Assembly (NCBI GenBank): GCA_024867545.1
Contig: JANFNE010000019.1
Location: forward strand, 434,001-498,000
Direction: 5' to 3'
Source of the DNA: Phytopythium helicoides
Lineage: Eukaryota > Oomycota > Peronosporomycetes > Pythiales > Pythiaceae
DNA: 64,000 bases
Positions 34,096 to 46,165 of this stretch are shown here, in pieces. Position 1 is the first letter of the stretch. Each line of letters starts with the position of its first letter. A model generated the notes under the pieces. The model did not search any database. It was not told where the DNA came from and saw nothing but the letters and a program-made list of their open reading frames with translations. The position numbers and the translations under genes are program-made.

Positions 34096-37000
34096 TTAGT
34101 CATGGTGAGCAGGAGCAAACTGAGAGACCCCGCGAGGAGAGTGCCCGTGGCTTGACGCAATGGTGCCAAGAGAGTGCTCAGCCTCCAGAAAGGCCTCGTA
34201 GCCGATCGGTGCATCGTGGAGTCGCTCGATCACGAGAGAAAATTGCAACAGCATGTCCTGCGTGACAAGTGACATGAGTTCGTCACGTCAGAACCAGCAA
34301 GATATTCCAGCCCGCAACGCACCATCACTGCGTTGCACTTGGTCTCAATGACTTGTTCGAGAATCTCCGTACTGCGTCCGCCCACCTTCTCTCTGGTCGA
34401 CTTGTCGCTTGCAGTTTGCTGTTGACGAATGTCTAGCGATACGTGCATGACATTTTCCAAATTGCGCTGCAAGTTGGCTATTGTGCGCTTCACGGCCTCG
34501 TACTGGTGGATTACGTCGAGCTCGTCATCTGTTAGACGAAAGTCTTGAGCTTTGAGAAGTGTGCCCTACGCCGTCCGCATCCGTTTGGAGTCGTTTGTTT
34601 ACATAGTCCGAATCTCCGATGAGACTGCGTTTGGTGCGCCATGAGTGCGAGGACCCGCCCTGGATGCACAAGCAGTCAGTCGTATTGGCGCAGCAGATAT
34701 AAAAGGTATAACATTTCACGTACTCTCTTGATGACAGTTTTTTCGAGGTACTTCTCGTACAGCGTGTAAAATTGAGTACCCACAAGAGATAGAGGCATGG
34801 CTGAGTAGATGGTTGCAATGATGATGACGATAATCCCGAAGGCTTTGCCAAATGACGTCCGCGGCACCAAGTCTCCGTATCCGACAGAGGTAAGGCTGGC
34901 ACGTGTGTATAAAATGGTTAATCGACTTTCTTCAATGCAAGAAATGCCCAGATCAGAGAGCCCACTTACGTAGTGTACGATAACCACGTCGAGTGAATCA
35001 TGTCCGTTATGATTGTGAGTCGCCGATCTTGGATAAGTACGCGCTTGCCATCTGGAAATCCTTCGGAAAGCCAAGGGGTAAGCAGACTCTCGTGCCACCA
35101 AACGCACTCAGTGCCAACAAAACACTCGGTTCCGCGCTCGATCTCGTAAAATATTGCTCCAGTGATAATCGCTCCCGCAAAAAGAAAGAAAAGCTACAGT
35201 AGTTACAAGATATTGTGAGCCCATAGATCATTCAGGGAGAAATGAGGGACACGTGTACCGGAACGAGCAAGGCGCTCCCACACTCGTTTCGCCTGTGGAC
35301 GCAATAACCTTTGTGGCACGAAAATGCTACGCGATGAAGCAATTGGCGTTAGTATGTAGCGTTACTGTGAGATCAAAGAGCAACCATCAAGAGCACACCC
35401 TCGTGAGCTTGAGAATGCGCATAATCTTGAGGACGCGGATAACCGACAAAAATGATGGGGACGACGCGACAATTGCATATTCAGGAGTCGCTCCACCGCT
35501 GATCACTTGGAGAACCTCTACAATGAACGGTACTATCGCTAGGATGTCAAAGGCAATGTAGAAATCCTTGAGGAAGTGGCGCCGATCTTGCGAGATGTAG
35601 AATCGAAGTATTAGCTCAAACGTGAACACGGAGCCAAAATACCACTCAAAGTATATCCAATACGGTGTCATGTCAGTGATAGTGGTCGAGGTCGGGTGGC
35701 ATTGCTGCCGATAACAGATAACTGTGGCCCCATCTTCAAAAAAAGCGTCATCACATGCAAGCGCTGACTCGTTCAATGATCCAAAGTTCAACCCTGCACC
35801 ATAACAATTCGGTGCCTGCGTTGTCGATGAGCAACCAAAATTGAGAGGTTGCTCGAAATCAGAGCTTCCGTCCAGGCTTGCGTACGTAGCACCCCGGATC
35901 CAGTACCTTGAAGCCCTGGGAGCTGCAGTATTCTCGAACGACCTTTCTGCAAGCAGACGTCTCCACACCAGAAGCAGCAAGCTCAGGCAGAGACTCGAGG
36001 TAAAATAGCATAATGCTCATCAGCGCGAACGCGACCATGACCTTGTTAACTGTAATTGCTGCAAACGACGAATCGGGCACCTCGATCAGTAGCCAGATCC
36101 GTCCCTTGATTGTCTGCGAAAGCAACCGCGTGTCCATGCCGGTCGAGTACTTGTGATTCGGGAACTTGGCGTTCGCGATTACCTTCCGCGCGCGCGTATA
36201 CATATCTTTGAGTAGGTTGTGGGACTGCGTCTCCGTTGTCGGTCTCCGAACTTTTTTCTTGTGTGGAATAAAGCTCTTGAGAATCTGGCAGGATTCCGTG
36301 TGCACCTCCAAAATGCGCTCGATTGCTTCCATGATCTTGGCATGGTGTGCGCGCTGGCTCACAACCATGTCTTCACTAGAAATACCCATGGACATTGCCC
36401 GACCAACGAATCGAGACTGAGCAATATTGCGCTGAATGACTTGCCACGCGTGTAGCATGTGATACTGGATATCGCACAGGCGCTTCACCTTTGCATGGAT
36501 ATCAAGGCAGTCAAAAGGAGACAGCGACGCGTCGAAAAAACGCATCTTTTGCCGTTTATTCATCTGGAAGCTCTCGTACGTTCGCTCAAAGTTGTTGCCG
36601 ATGATCGCAACAGGCATCGAGAAGTAGATTTGGCCCAAAATCATCGCGATGCACGTGATGAAGAGAGCCCCCGCGTTCTTTAGAGACGGCACTTGGCTCC
36701 CGTACCCAACTGTAGCGACCCTGAAAGCAAGCGGATGCACATTGTCAGCAAGCACAATTACTCGATTGCAATCATCTTCAACGACAGAGCTTACGTGAGC
36801 ATAATGAAGTACGCCGAGTTGAAAATGTCTGTGAATGTACATGTGTTGACATTGTAGCACGGCTCGGCATAGAACAGAGCGGTTGCGAGCACCATGACGA
36901 GCGTAAAGAGAAAGAACAGGATGATGGCGAGTGGAGGTAAACTCGCCTTCACAGACATGATCAAGATCTTGGACTGTTCGTAGTGCCGCAAAATGTGTCC

Positions 37001-38308
37001 AAGCCGTAGCACGCGAATCAGTCGAACGAGTGCGAAGCGGTGACCTATCCCACTCCCAGCGTCCAGATCGAACGAATAGCCCGCAGACTCGGCGATGAGC
37101 TGTGTGAACCATGGACTCAGTGCGACAAAGTCCATCCAGGTCAGGGGATGCTTCAAAATACGCTTCGAAAACTTGTTGAGCACGATGCGACTGACGAGCT
37201 CAATTGAGAAGACAATCGTAAACATCGCGTCAAGAGCACGGTACCCTGCTTTTGTCGGTAGCTGTGGGAACACGGGATCCGCGCTGTTTAGATTAGGTCC
37301 ATCGCAGGTCTCGAAGGCCATGATCGCAGTGTTGAGAATGATCCAAAAGAACAGGAACTGGTTTACTCGCCGTTTCCAGTGGGACTCCGTCGGCTTTACA
37401 AAGATATCCCCGAGCTCTTTTTGCACTCGCAGAAACATGACGCGGTGCTTAGCCGGGTCGGGCAGGTCTTGCCGCATTTCAGTAAGATTGGACATGCTGG
37501 ATCGAGCGGTAACCTGGAGTGTTTTCAAGGTCAGGGTCTTTGTCAATGTGGAATACGCCGACGACCGCCGTCTTCCGGTCTCGACAACAGCAGACGACAG
37601 CTTTCGCCCACTCTCGATGGCACCATCGTACCGCTTAGCTAACGCGTTATTGATCCGTGCAGTGTTTCCTTCCCCTTGATGCACTGGGTTTGATGTAAAA
37701 GAGTCGCTCAAAACGGGGTATATCCTGGCACTGGGTTGCCGGCCACTTGCAAATGCTCCCTGAACTCGTCTTCCCGACATCGAGCTTTTCTCTACATTGT
37801 TCTCGGAGCCTTTGAAGTCTATGGTTGGAACGGGGGCATAGTTTTCATGCTCGTCGTTAGTTTTGTCCATGGAGTCGAGTCTCGTGGTTCGTAGCTCCTG
37901 GTCGGCCTCTTCGCGGGAGGTTCCCGGACCTGAGGGTAATGCGATCGAGGGCGGTAGGTCCAGGCTGGAGTTGCGACCAGTCTCACCTACGTCTCCACCG
38001 AGCATGCCGAACTCCGCAGGCGGAGTCTCGATCGAAGTCGACTTGAAGCCTTTCGCTGGCGATGACTGCGTTTGACTGTCTTTTGTCTCGACTGGCTTTG
38101 CGGATTTTTGTGGAACAGGCAAATCGTACGACTGGGAGTCAATGGGTTCGCTCGCTGTAGATGGATCGCAAAGCTGTGTTTCATCCGCTCTGCTGCGAGA
38201 AAGGGTGGTTGTTGGATTCTCCCCCTGCTCCGTCGATAGAGCTGTGTCTTGGCACTCTTGGTTCTGCTCGTTCTGCTGATTTCCAATGTCGTCTTTGTGC
38301 ATCCACAA
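34096..38308 (-). CDS. Tandem two-domain voltage-gated K+ channel (2 x 6TM)
   Basis: About 1,250 residues. Exons inferred: 36795-38308, about 35390-36720, a short poorly defined exon near 35250-35340, 34970-35193, 34724-34895, then the cytosolic tail to the TAA at 34096-34098. A 270-residue Ser/Thr-rich N-terminus precedes domain I: S1 to S3, an S4 with Arg every third position (RFALVRLIRVLRLGHILRHYE), and selectivity filter TVATVGYGS. A 180-residue linker leads to domain II: YWIYFEWYFGSVFTFELILRFY (S2), S4-like LSVIRVLKIMRILKLTR, and filter TLTSVGYGD. The tail holds a coiled-coil-like segment (HQYEAVKRTIANLQRNLENV). Both pores keep the GYG filter of K+ channels, so two such chains could form a pore with four repeats. 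Frame shifts occur near 35890 and 34575. The start at 38308 is the first ATG of the frame; an upstream exon is possible. Confidence 0.8.
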
Positions 38309-38925
38309 TCTCTCGGCCTCCGTCGAGCCGGCCCTCAGGCGTTCTCACAACTCGATTGTCGGGAACTGCGGCCTCTTCGGAAGCATGAAGACAGATGCGA
38401 GTCGGCGAGGAGATCGGACTCTTGGCACCCGACACCTGAGCTCTCTGCACCGGCTTTGGCTACTACAGCCAGCCAGCCAGCAGAGCGTCAGCACACAGGT
38501 TGTGACTCCACGTGCAACACCGTCGCACAAGCCAATTGTACAAGGCTCGCGCTAATTTTGTAGACTCGGACTCGGCTTCATTTTGAGCGAAACGGATTCT
38601 GTGAGATCGGTCAAACGAGCTGCCGAGAGGGGCAGCAAGGCAACCAACCACCAAGCAAACACCAGCGTCAGCCGACTTGAAATAGCTCCTCCAGATGTAG
38701 TCGAATTGGCGTCAAACCGTCGTTTGGCTAGAGTGATCGCAGCAAGTTTCACGCTGGAGCGCTCGTCTCACGCAAACTCGGACTGTAAAGTGCTTGCTCT
38801 GCTGGAAGAATGAGCGATGGAAGACCCCTCGCCACTTGCAGGCTCATTTGTGCCAGCGATGATTGACCCATCTCCCTCCGATACGTGTCAACTGAGACCG
38901 AGGCGCCGACAGCAAGAAGCCGAGC
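38309..38925. promoter_or_regulatory. Divergent intergenic region, K+ channel / histone deacetylase
   Basis: About 620 bases with only short frames on both strands and no domain. It presumably holds both promoters. Confidence 0.35.
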
Positions 38926-40481
38926 ATGACGAGGAGAACCGCGGTGTTCTACAACTCGCTGTGCGAGGGCCACGCGCCCCCTGCGCACTCGGAAGTCGCC
39001 GACCGCGTGCGCGTCATTGAGCAGCGCCTGCAGAGCGAGTTCCCCCAGCTCCAGCGCGTCACGGACTCGCCGTCAGCCTCGAGGGAGCAGCTGCTGCTCT
39101 TCCACACAGAGGAGCACGTTGACACTATGTTTCGCATCTTTGACAAGGTGGACAAGCTGGCCGAGCGCCAGCCGGGCCAGGCGCTGTACGAGATCGACGA
39201 GGACACGGTAGTCACGGTCGGAACGAGGGACGCCGCGCTTGCGGCCGCGGGAGCCGTCATCCACGCTATCGACAACGTCATGAAGAGCAGTGACAACGAC
39301 AGCGAGAGCGGTGCCACTGAAAACGGTGCCAATGAGAGCCGGGAGGAAGGCGTCGCGAATGCGTTCTGCTGCGTGCGGCCTCCGGGACACCACGCCGAGC
39401 CGTCGAGAGCCATGGGATTCTGCATTTTCAACAACGTCGGCATTGGAGCGCTGCACCTGCTCCAGACGTACCCACACGAGATCAAACGTGTGCTCGTCGT
39501 GGACTTTGACATTCACCACGGCAACGGGACACAGGCCAAGTTCATGACGGCGGCGCACCCGAACGTCAAGTACATTTCGACACACCAGAGCCCGTTCTTC
39601 CCCATGACCGGCAAGCGCCACGAGCGCGGTCCGAGCAACAACATCCTGAACGTGCCGCTCGTCGAGGGTATGCGCTCGACCGGTTACCGCCGCCTCTTTG
39701 AGGCGCGCGTGGTTCCCGCGATGGAGCAGTTCCGGCCGGACTTTGTGCTCATCTCGGCTGGCTTTGACGCCCACGAGCTAGACCCCCTCGCGGGCGTACG
39801 TCTGCAGCACGACGACTTTTACTGGATGACCAAGCACATTGCACAGGTCGCGCTCAAGTTTGCGCGCGGCCGCATCGTGTCTGTCCTCGAAGGAGGTGCG
39901 CTGTTTATCTATCTATCTCTCCTGCGGTATTTGTCAGGCGGGGGATAAAGGGAACCCAACCAGACGCCATCGCTTGCTGACGAATCGACCAATGTCCACG
40001 CAGGATACAATCTGTCGGCGCTGCCGCTCAGCGCCGCGGCCCACGTTCGCGCGCTCGTCGAGGCGTGCGAGTCACCGGCGTTTGCGGACCAAAACCCCGA
40101 CATTGACGCGCTCTCAGCGGCGTTCGCGTCGTCTGTCCGCGTCGCGACGGACTCCCCACCACCGGTACGTCTCCTGTCTGTCTGCGCGTGCTGCCTCTGC
40201 ACTGCGCGTGTTTCTCCCGAAGAAAAGAGCTGATCGATCCGAACGGGCTGCGTGTCGATGCCGCGCAGGACCTGCGCGTGACCGTGCACCTGGACGCGCG
40301 CGAGAAGCTGCTGGTGGTGCGCGGGGAGCGGTCGCTGGAGGCTCTCGAGGCGCAGTGCCGGCGCGCGTTCAACAGTCGGCAGAAGCGCTCGGCGCGCGCG
40401 CTGCACGACCGCCACGGCGCGCGGCTGACGCCCGAGGCGCTGCAGTCGCTGCCCAGCGACCAGCACCTGTACCTGCGGTGA
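38926..40481 (+). CDS. Class II histone deacetylase with a C-terminal ubiquitin-like/PB1-like extension
   Basis: Zn-dependent deacetylase removing acetyl groups from histones or other lysines. Exons 38926-39895, 40004-40164 and 40230-40481 give about 460 residues. Active-site features: CVRPPGHHAEPSRAMGFC (tandem His), VVDFDIHHGNGTQ (Zn ligands Asp, His), LISAGFDAHELDPLAG (Zn ligand Asp) and EGGYNLSAL (catalytic Tyr). The pattern is of class II enzymes (HDAC6/plant HDA5 type). The last 80 residues form a separate small domain: DLRVTVHLDAREKLLVV, SLEALEAQCRRAF, HGARLTPEALQSLPSDQHLYLR. The order of strands and helix resembles a ubiquitin-like or PB1 fold, an unusual partner for an HDAC; this assignment is by eye. 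The third exon uses acceptor GAG|CTG, chosen because it keeps the frame. Confidence 0.85.
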
Positions 40482-41121
40482 CCTGCTGGCCCAGCTGTCG
40501 GCCTTGAAGGCCCTCGGATCCATCTCCGCGCTTGAAGCGCCGCCTCCGTTTAACATCGCCCCGTCACAGTGGCGTCCATCCCCTCTCCGCTGCTGTCTGT
40601 TGGCCTCTGCATCTGTCAATCTGTCTGTCCTGCCGCCCGCCGCGCTGCTCGCCGCCCGCCGCCACCTTGAGCCACGCGCAGCCAGTCGCTCGCCACCGTC
40701 GCGCGCTCCTCCTCCACCTCCGCCTGCGCCGCAGAGCGCAAGAACCGGAAAGAGCGACACGAGGATCCGCCAAGTGATCGACGCACGAGCGCCACTCGCG
40801 TCACCCGCCCCGGCTTTGCGCGCGCGAGTCCCGCGCGACCAGTCATCAGTCGGTGTTTCAAACAGTTCTTGACTTGTTTTTTGTATGGAATCGTTTAAAA
40901 CACGTCGCGCGTTCGCGTGGCGGCTGTCGCATACGTCGCGACGTGTTCAAGGCGCCGCGCGAGTGACGGTGCATACAAACGCCGAGTCACGCGGCTCCCC
41001 CGTGTTTGGAACCACCGATCCGTCGCGAGCCGCCGGCGCCAGCAGTCGACGCCAAGACTTCCGAATCCGCCGGCCAGCGCGCAAGCCCCGCACCTCCCAA
41101 CCCCTCGACGGCCCAAGCAGC
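40482..41121. other. Leader region of CPSII with an in-frame upstream ATG
   Basis: No separate gene is supported. The CPSII reading frame is open from an ATG at 40885, adding 79 residues that are rich in Arg/Ser/Ala and low in acids (MESFKTRRAFAWRLSHTSRR), like a mitochondrial presequence. Initiation here instead of 41122 would give a targeted form. Confidence 0.4.
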
Positions 41122-44100
41122 ATGGCGACCGTGACCTTCTCGCCCAGCACCAAGCAGGGCGACGAGCAGCTCCAGCTCGCGCTCTCGCCAGTCGCCGCCG
41201 ACTCGCTCGCGGGCATCGCCGACCACGCGCGCGGCGCGCTCGTGCTCGCGGACGGCACCACGTACACGGGCTACTCGTTCGGCGCGCAGACGAGCATGTC
41301 GGGCGAGGTCGTCTTCAACACGGGCATGGTCGGGTACCCAGAGGCGCTCTCCGACCCGTCCTACAGAGGACAGATCCTCGTGCTCACCTACCCGCTCATC
41401 GGCAACTACGGCGTGCCCAGCTTCGACGTCAAGGACGAGTTCGGCCTGCCCAAGTTCTTCGAGTCGAGCAAGGTGCAGATCTCGGGACTCATCGTCTCCG
41501 AGTACTCGTTCCAGCACAGCCACTGGAACGCCGTCACGTCGCTCGGCGAGTGGCTCAAGGAGCACAACGTGCCCGCGCTCTTCGGCATCGACACGCGCAT
41601 GATCACCAAGCGCATCCGATCGCTCGGCGCCGTGCTAGGCAAGATCGAGTTCGACGGACAGCCCATCGAGATTGAGGACCCCAACCAGATGAACCTCGTC
41701 GCGCTCGTCTCGCCCAAGGAGGTCAAGGTCTACAACAAGGGTGGCGCCATCAAGATCATCGCCTTCGACTGCGGCATGAAGCACAACATCATCCGCTACC
41801 TCGTCAAGAAGGACGTCGAGCTCACGGTCGTGCCCTACGACTACGACCTGCCCAACTCGGAGCTCCAGTACGACGGTATCTTCATCAGTAACGGCCCCGG
41901 TGACCCGACCATGGCCGCCAAGACTATCGAGAGCATCCGCTGGGCCATCAACCAGGAGAACCCCAAGCCGCTCTTTGGTATCTGCCTCGGCAACCAGATC
42001 CTGGCCCTCGCTGCTGGTGCCACGACCTACAAGATGAAGTACGGCAACCGCGGCATGAACCAGCCGTGCATTGACATGCGCACGACCCGCTGCTACATCA
42101 CGCCGCAGAACCACGGTTACGCCGTCGACTCCAACTCGCTCCCCCTCGGATGGAAGACCTTCTTCATGAACGCCAACGACAAGACCAACGAGGGCATCAT
42201 CCATGAGACCAAGCCTTTCTTCTCGGTGCAGTTCCACCCCGAGGCTTGCGGTGGCCCCACCGACACGGCCTTCCTCTTCGACATGTTCCTCGAGAAGGTC
42301 ACGGGTGCTCCGCAGAAGCTCACACTGCTCTCAACGACGCTGTACGACCGCCCACGCTACTCCAAGGTGCTGCTGCTCGGATCGGGTGGTCTCTCGATCG
42401 GCCAGGCCGGCGAGTTTGACTACTCGGGATCGCAGGCGATCAAGGCTCTCCGCGAGGAGGGCATCTACGTGGTGCTGGTGAACCCTAACATTGCCACGGT
42501 CCAGACATCCAAGGGCATGGCTGACAAGGTCTACTTCGTCCCGGTCCGCGCCGAGACGGTGCTCGAGATCATCAAGAAGGAGAAGCCGGATGGTATCCTT
42601 GTCAGCATGGGTGGCCAGACGGCGCTGAGCGTCGGCATTGAGCTGTACCTGAACGGTGACCTCGAGCGCTACAACGTACGCGTCATGGGTACGCAGATCC
42701 CGTCGATCATCGACACGGAGGACCGTGAGAAGTTCTCCGAGAAGCTTGCTGAGATCGGCGAGACGATCGCGCGCAGCTCGCCGGCCACGACGGTCGAGGA
42801 GGCGCTCAAGGCTGCCAACGAGATCGGCTACCCGGTGCTCGTTCGCTCGGCTTTCGCTCTGGGTGGTCTTGGCTCGGGCTTTGCCGCCAATGACGAGGAG
42901 CTGACGGTGCTGGCCACGAAGGCACTGCACGGTTCGGCCTCGAAGGGATCGATCAAGCAGATCCTGATCGACCAGGACCTGCGCGGCTGGAAGGAGGTCG
43001 AGTACGAGGTGGTCCGTGATGCTAAGGACAACTGCATCACGGTCTGCAACATGGAGAACTTCGACCCGCTCGGCATCCACACGGGTGATTCGATCGTCGT
43101 GGCGCCGTCGCAGACGCTGTCCAACAGCGAGTACTTCAAGCTCCGCTCGACGGCGCAGAAGGTTGTTCGCCACCTGAACATTGTGGGCGAGTGTAACATC
43201 CAGTACGCCCTCGACCCGCACTCGGAGCGCTACTGCATCATTGAGGTGAACGCCCGTCTGTCGCGTTCGTCGGCGCTCGCGTCCAAGGCGACGGGCTACC
43301 CGCTCGCGTACGTGGCGACCAAGATCTCGCTTGGCATTGACCTTGTGTCGATCAAGAACAGTGTGACCAAGACGACGACGGCGTGCTTTGAGCCGAGTCT
43401 GGACTACTGTGTGGTCAAGATGCCGCGCTGGGACCTGAAGAAGTTCTCGCGCGTGTCGAACGACCTTGGTAGCTACATGCTCTCGGTCGGTGAGGTCATG
43501 TCGATCGGCCGCAACTTCGAGGAGTGCATCCAAAAGGCTGTGCGCATGGTGAACCCGAACCTTGACGGCCTCGACGGCTCGGTCGTCGACAACGAGACCA
43601 ACCCGGCTGTGCTCGACGAGCAGCTCAAGCACCCGACGGACGAGCGCCTGTTCTACGTTATCTCGGCGCTTGACGCTGGCTACACGGTTGACCGCGTGCA
43701 CGACCTGACCAAGATCGACAAGTGGTTCCTGTCGAAGCTGTACAAGATCTCGATTCTTCGCAAGGCCATCCCGACGTTCTCGCTGTCGACGATGGACGAG
43801 CGTGTGATGCGTGCGCTCAAGGTGAGCGGTTTCTCGGATCGCCAGATCGCCACTGCTCTCGCCAACGTGACGCCGATGGAGGTTCGCGAGCGCCGCAAGC
43901 TCCTCGGTGTCGTGCCGTGCGCCAAGCAGATCGACACGCTCGCTGCCGAGTTCCCTGCCCAGACCAACTACCTGTACATGACGTACGGTGGCTCGGAGGA
44001 CGACATCCCGGTGAACGAGGAGGGCGTGATTGTGCTTGGCTGCGGTGCCTACTGCATCGGTTCGTCGGTGGAGTTTGATTGGTGCGCTGTCAGCTCGGTG

Positions 44101-45628
44101 CGCACGATCCGAGAGCTTGGCAAGCCTGCCGTCGTGGTCAACTACAACCCGGAGACGGTGAGTACCGACTACGACGAGAGCGACCGTCTGTACTTCGAGG
44201 AGCTGAGCCTGGAGCGCGTGCTGGACATTTACGACCGCGAGAACCCGGAGGGTGTGATCGTGTCGGTCGGTGGCCAGATCCCGAACAACCTTGCGATGCC
44301 GCTGCACAAGGCCGGTGCCAACATCCTCGGCACGGACCCGTTCAGCATCGACATGTGCGAGGACCGCAACAAGTTCTCGGCGCTTCTGGACACTCTCGGC
44401 GTCGACCAGCCGCGTTGGACGGAGGTCAAGGACCTGGAGTCGGCACTTGCGTTCGCGGCTGAGGTCAGCTACCCGGTGCTCGTCCGTCCCAGTTACGTGC
44501 TGTCGGGCGCTGGCATGATTGTCGCCTCGGACATGGACCAGCTGAAGGACTACCTGACGAGCGATGCTGTCAAGCTTTCACGCTCGATCAGTATCTCCAA
44601 GTTCATCGTCAACGCCAAGGAGATCGAGTTCGATGGTGTCGCCAAGGACGGTGTGATTCTCAACTATGCCATGTCGGAGCACGTCGAGAACGCTGGTGTC
44701 CACTCGGGTGACGCGACGCTCGTGCTGCCGGCTCAGAAGCTGTACGTGGGTACGATCAAGCAGGTCAAGCGCATTGCCAGTGCGATTGCTGGCTCGCTCA
44801 AGATCACCTGGTCCGTTCAACATCCAGCTCATGGCTCGCGACAACGACGTGAAGGTGATTGAGTGCAACCTCCGCGCCTCGCGTACGTTCCCGTTCATCT
44901 CCAAGACGTTCGACCTGAACTTCATCAACCTGGCCACCAAGGCGATGCTGGGTCTGCCGGTCAAGTCGGTGCCTATCGCTCTCGTGGACATTGACTACGT
45001 CGGCGTCAAGGCGCCTCAGTTCTCCTTCACTCGCCTGCACGGTGCCGACCCGACGCTCGGTGTCGAAATGGCCTCGACCGGTGAGGTCGCGTGCTTCGGC
45101 ACGGACATGCACGAGGCGTACCTGAAGGCGTTGCTGAGTGCGGGATTCAAGATGCCCAAGGACAAGAAGGTGCTCGTCTCTATCGGCCACGACGACCACA
45201 AGCGCGAGTTCGCGGACAGCGCCAAGATGCTGGAGGAGCTCGGCTACGAGATCTTCGCGACGCCAGGTACGGCCGACTACTTTGCGCAGATCGGCGTCAA
45301 GTGCACGACTCTGTCGAAGCCCAACATGCCGGAGGGTGACCACCCGAGCGCCAAGGAGTACATCTCGAAGGGCAAGATCGAACTCGTCATCAACGTTCCG
45401 GAGGGCTCGAACCGCGAGGAGCTGACGGGCGGCTACCTCATCCGCCGCGCGGCCGTCGACTTTGGCGTCTCGCTCATCAACAACATCAAGTGTGCCGTGC
45501 TGTTCGTGCAAGGCCGTGCACAAGGTCGCAAGCTCGAGATTTGCGACATCGCCGAGTACTACGCCATGCCCACGATGGGCTGGCGGCCGGGCCAGAAGCT
45601 GACGGCGCGGAAGATGTCCATCTTCTAA
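41122..45628 (+). CDS. Carbamoyl-phosphate synthase, glutamine-hydrolysing (CPSII), single chain
   Basis: Makes carbamoyl phosphate from glutamine, bicarbonate and two ATP for pyrimidine (and possibly arginine) synthesis. About 1,500 residues, no introns. The N-terminal small-subunit domain and class I amidotransferase have the nucleophile in FGICLGNQ and the His/Glu of VQFHPEA. Two tandem ATP-grasp halves follow (RYSKVLLLGSGGLSIGQAGE; later GVIVLGCGAYCIGSSVEFDW), then the C-terminal methylglyoxal-synthase-like regulatory domain (KKVLVSIGHDDHKREF), ending LTARKMSIF. Unlike animal CAD or yeast Ura2 there is no fused aspartate transcarbamoylase. One extra base within ACCTGG (44806-44811) breaks the frame inside the second ATP-grasp; without it the sequence resumes GPFNIQLMARDNDVKVIE. 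In an essential gene this is most likely a consensus error. Confidence 0.92.
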
Positions 45629-46165
45629 GCCGCCGACTCCAGCCCTTCGACTTCCTCGACTCTTCATTATCTCCATCGCTGCATTTGGTAGGACGGGACG
45701 GTAGCTTTTGCTCTAGGTCGCGCTATAATGACGCTTGGTCTGCTTCATCCGGTTGGGTGGATTGGTCCGTGGTCAGTCGTCTCCGTTGGCGGGTCGCACC
45801 GAGTGGCGTGGTGACATGGATGTCGTTTCGTGTCGGGTGGCGTCAAGCGTCGAGTCATTCGTCATGTCAAGCGTCGTCGTCGTTGTCGTATCCGTCGTGA
45901 GCATCATGGAGCGTCGTCGTTGTCGTCGTCGTCAAGTATTTATTCATCGTGTAGACTACGTATTTATCGCCTTGATGGCGACAAAGTTATTTATCATGCC
46001 TTCGTTCACTTCTTCGTTGTGTTCGTTCACTCTTCTACGTTGGTGTTCGTTGAGCGCATGGTCGGGCAACGCAGAGATGACAAGCCTAGTCATATCTCTA
46101 TTGAGCCTTCGCATCCACACACATCTATGTCTATGCTTTCTACATGCATCTGCAGCCTGATCGAG
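45629..46165. other. Convergent intergenic region with GTC-rich low complexity
   Basis: About 540 bases between the stops of CPSII and the AGC kinase. Bases about 45870-45940 are GTC/GTT triplet-rich. Open frames here arise from this composition. No gene supported. Confidence 0.4.

Noticed and set aside
34096..38308. Two-pore Ca2+/Na+ channel (TPC)
   Set aside because: Both pores carry the GYG potassium filter, which TPC channels lack.
42331..44307. 658-codon open frame on the minus strand inside CPSII
   Set aside because: It is the antisense shadow of a GC-biased coding region; residues are dominated by Arg/Leu/Val/His and no domain appears.
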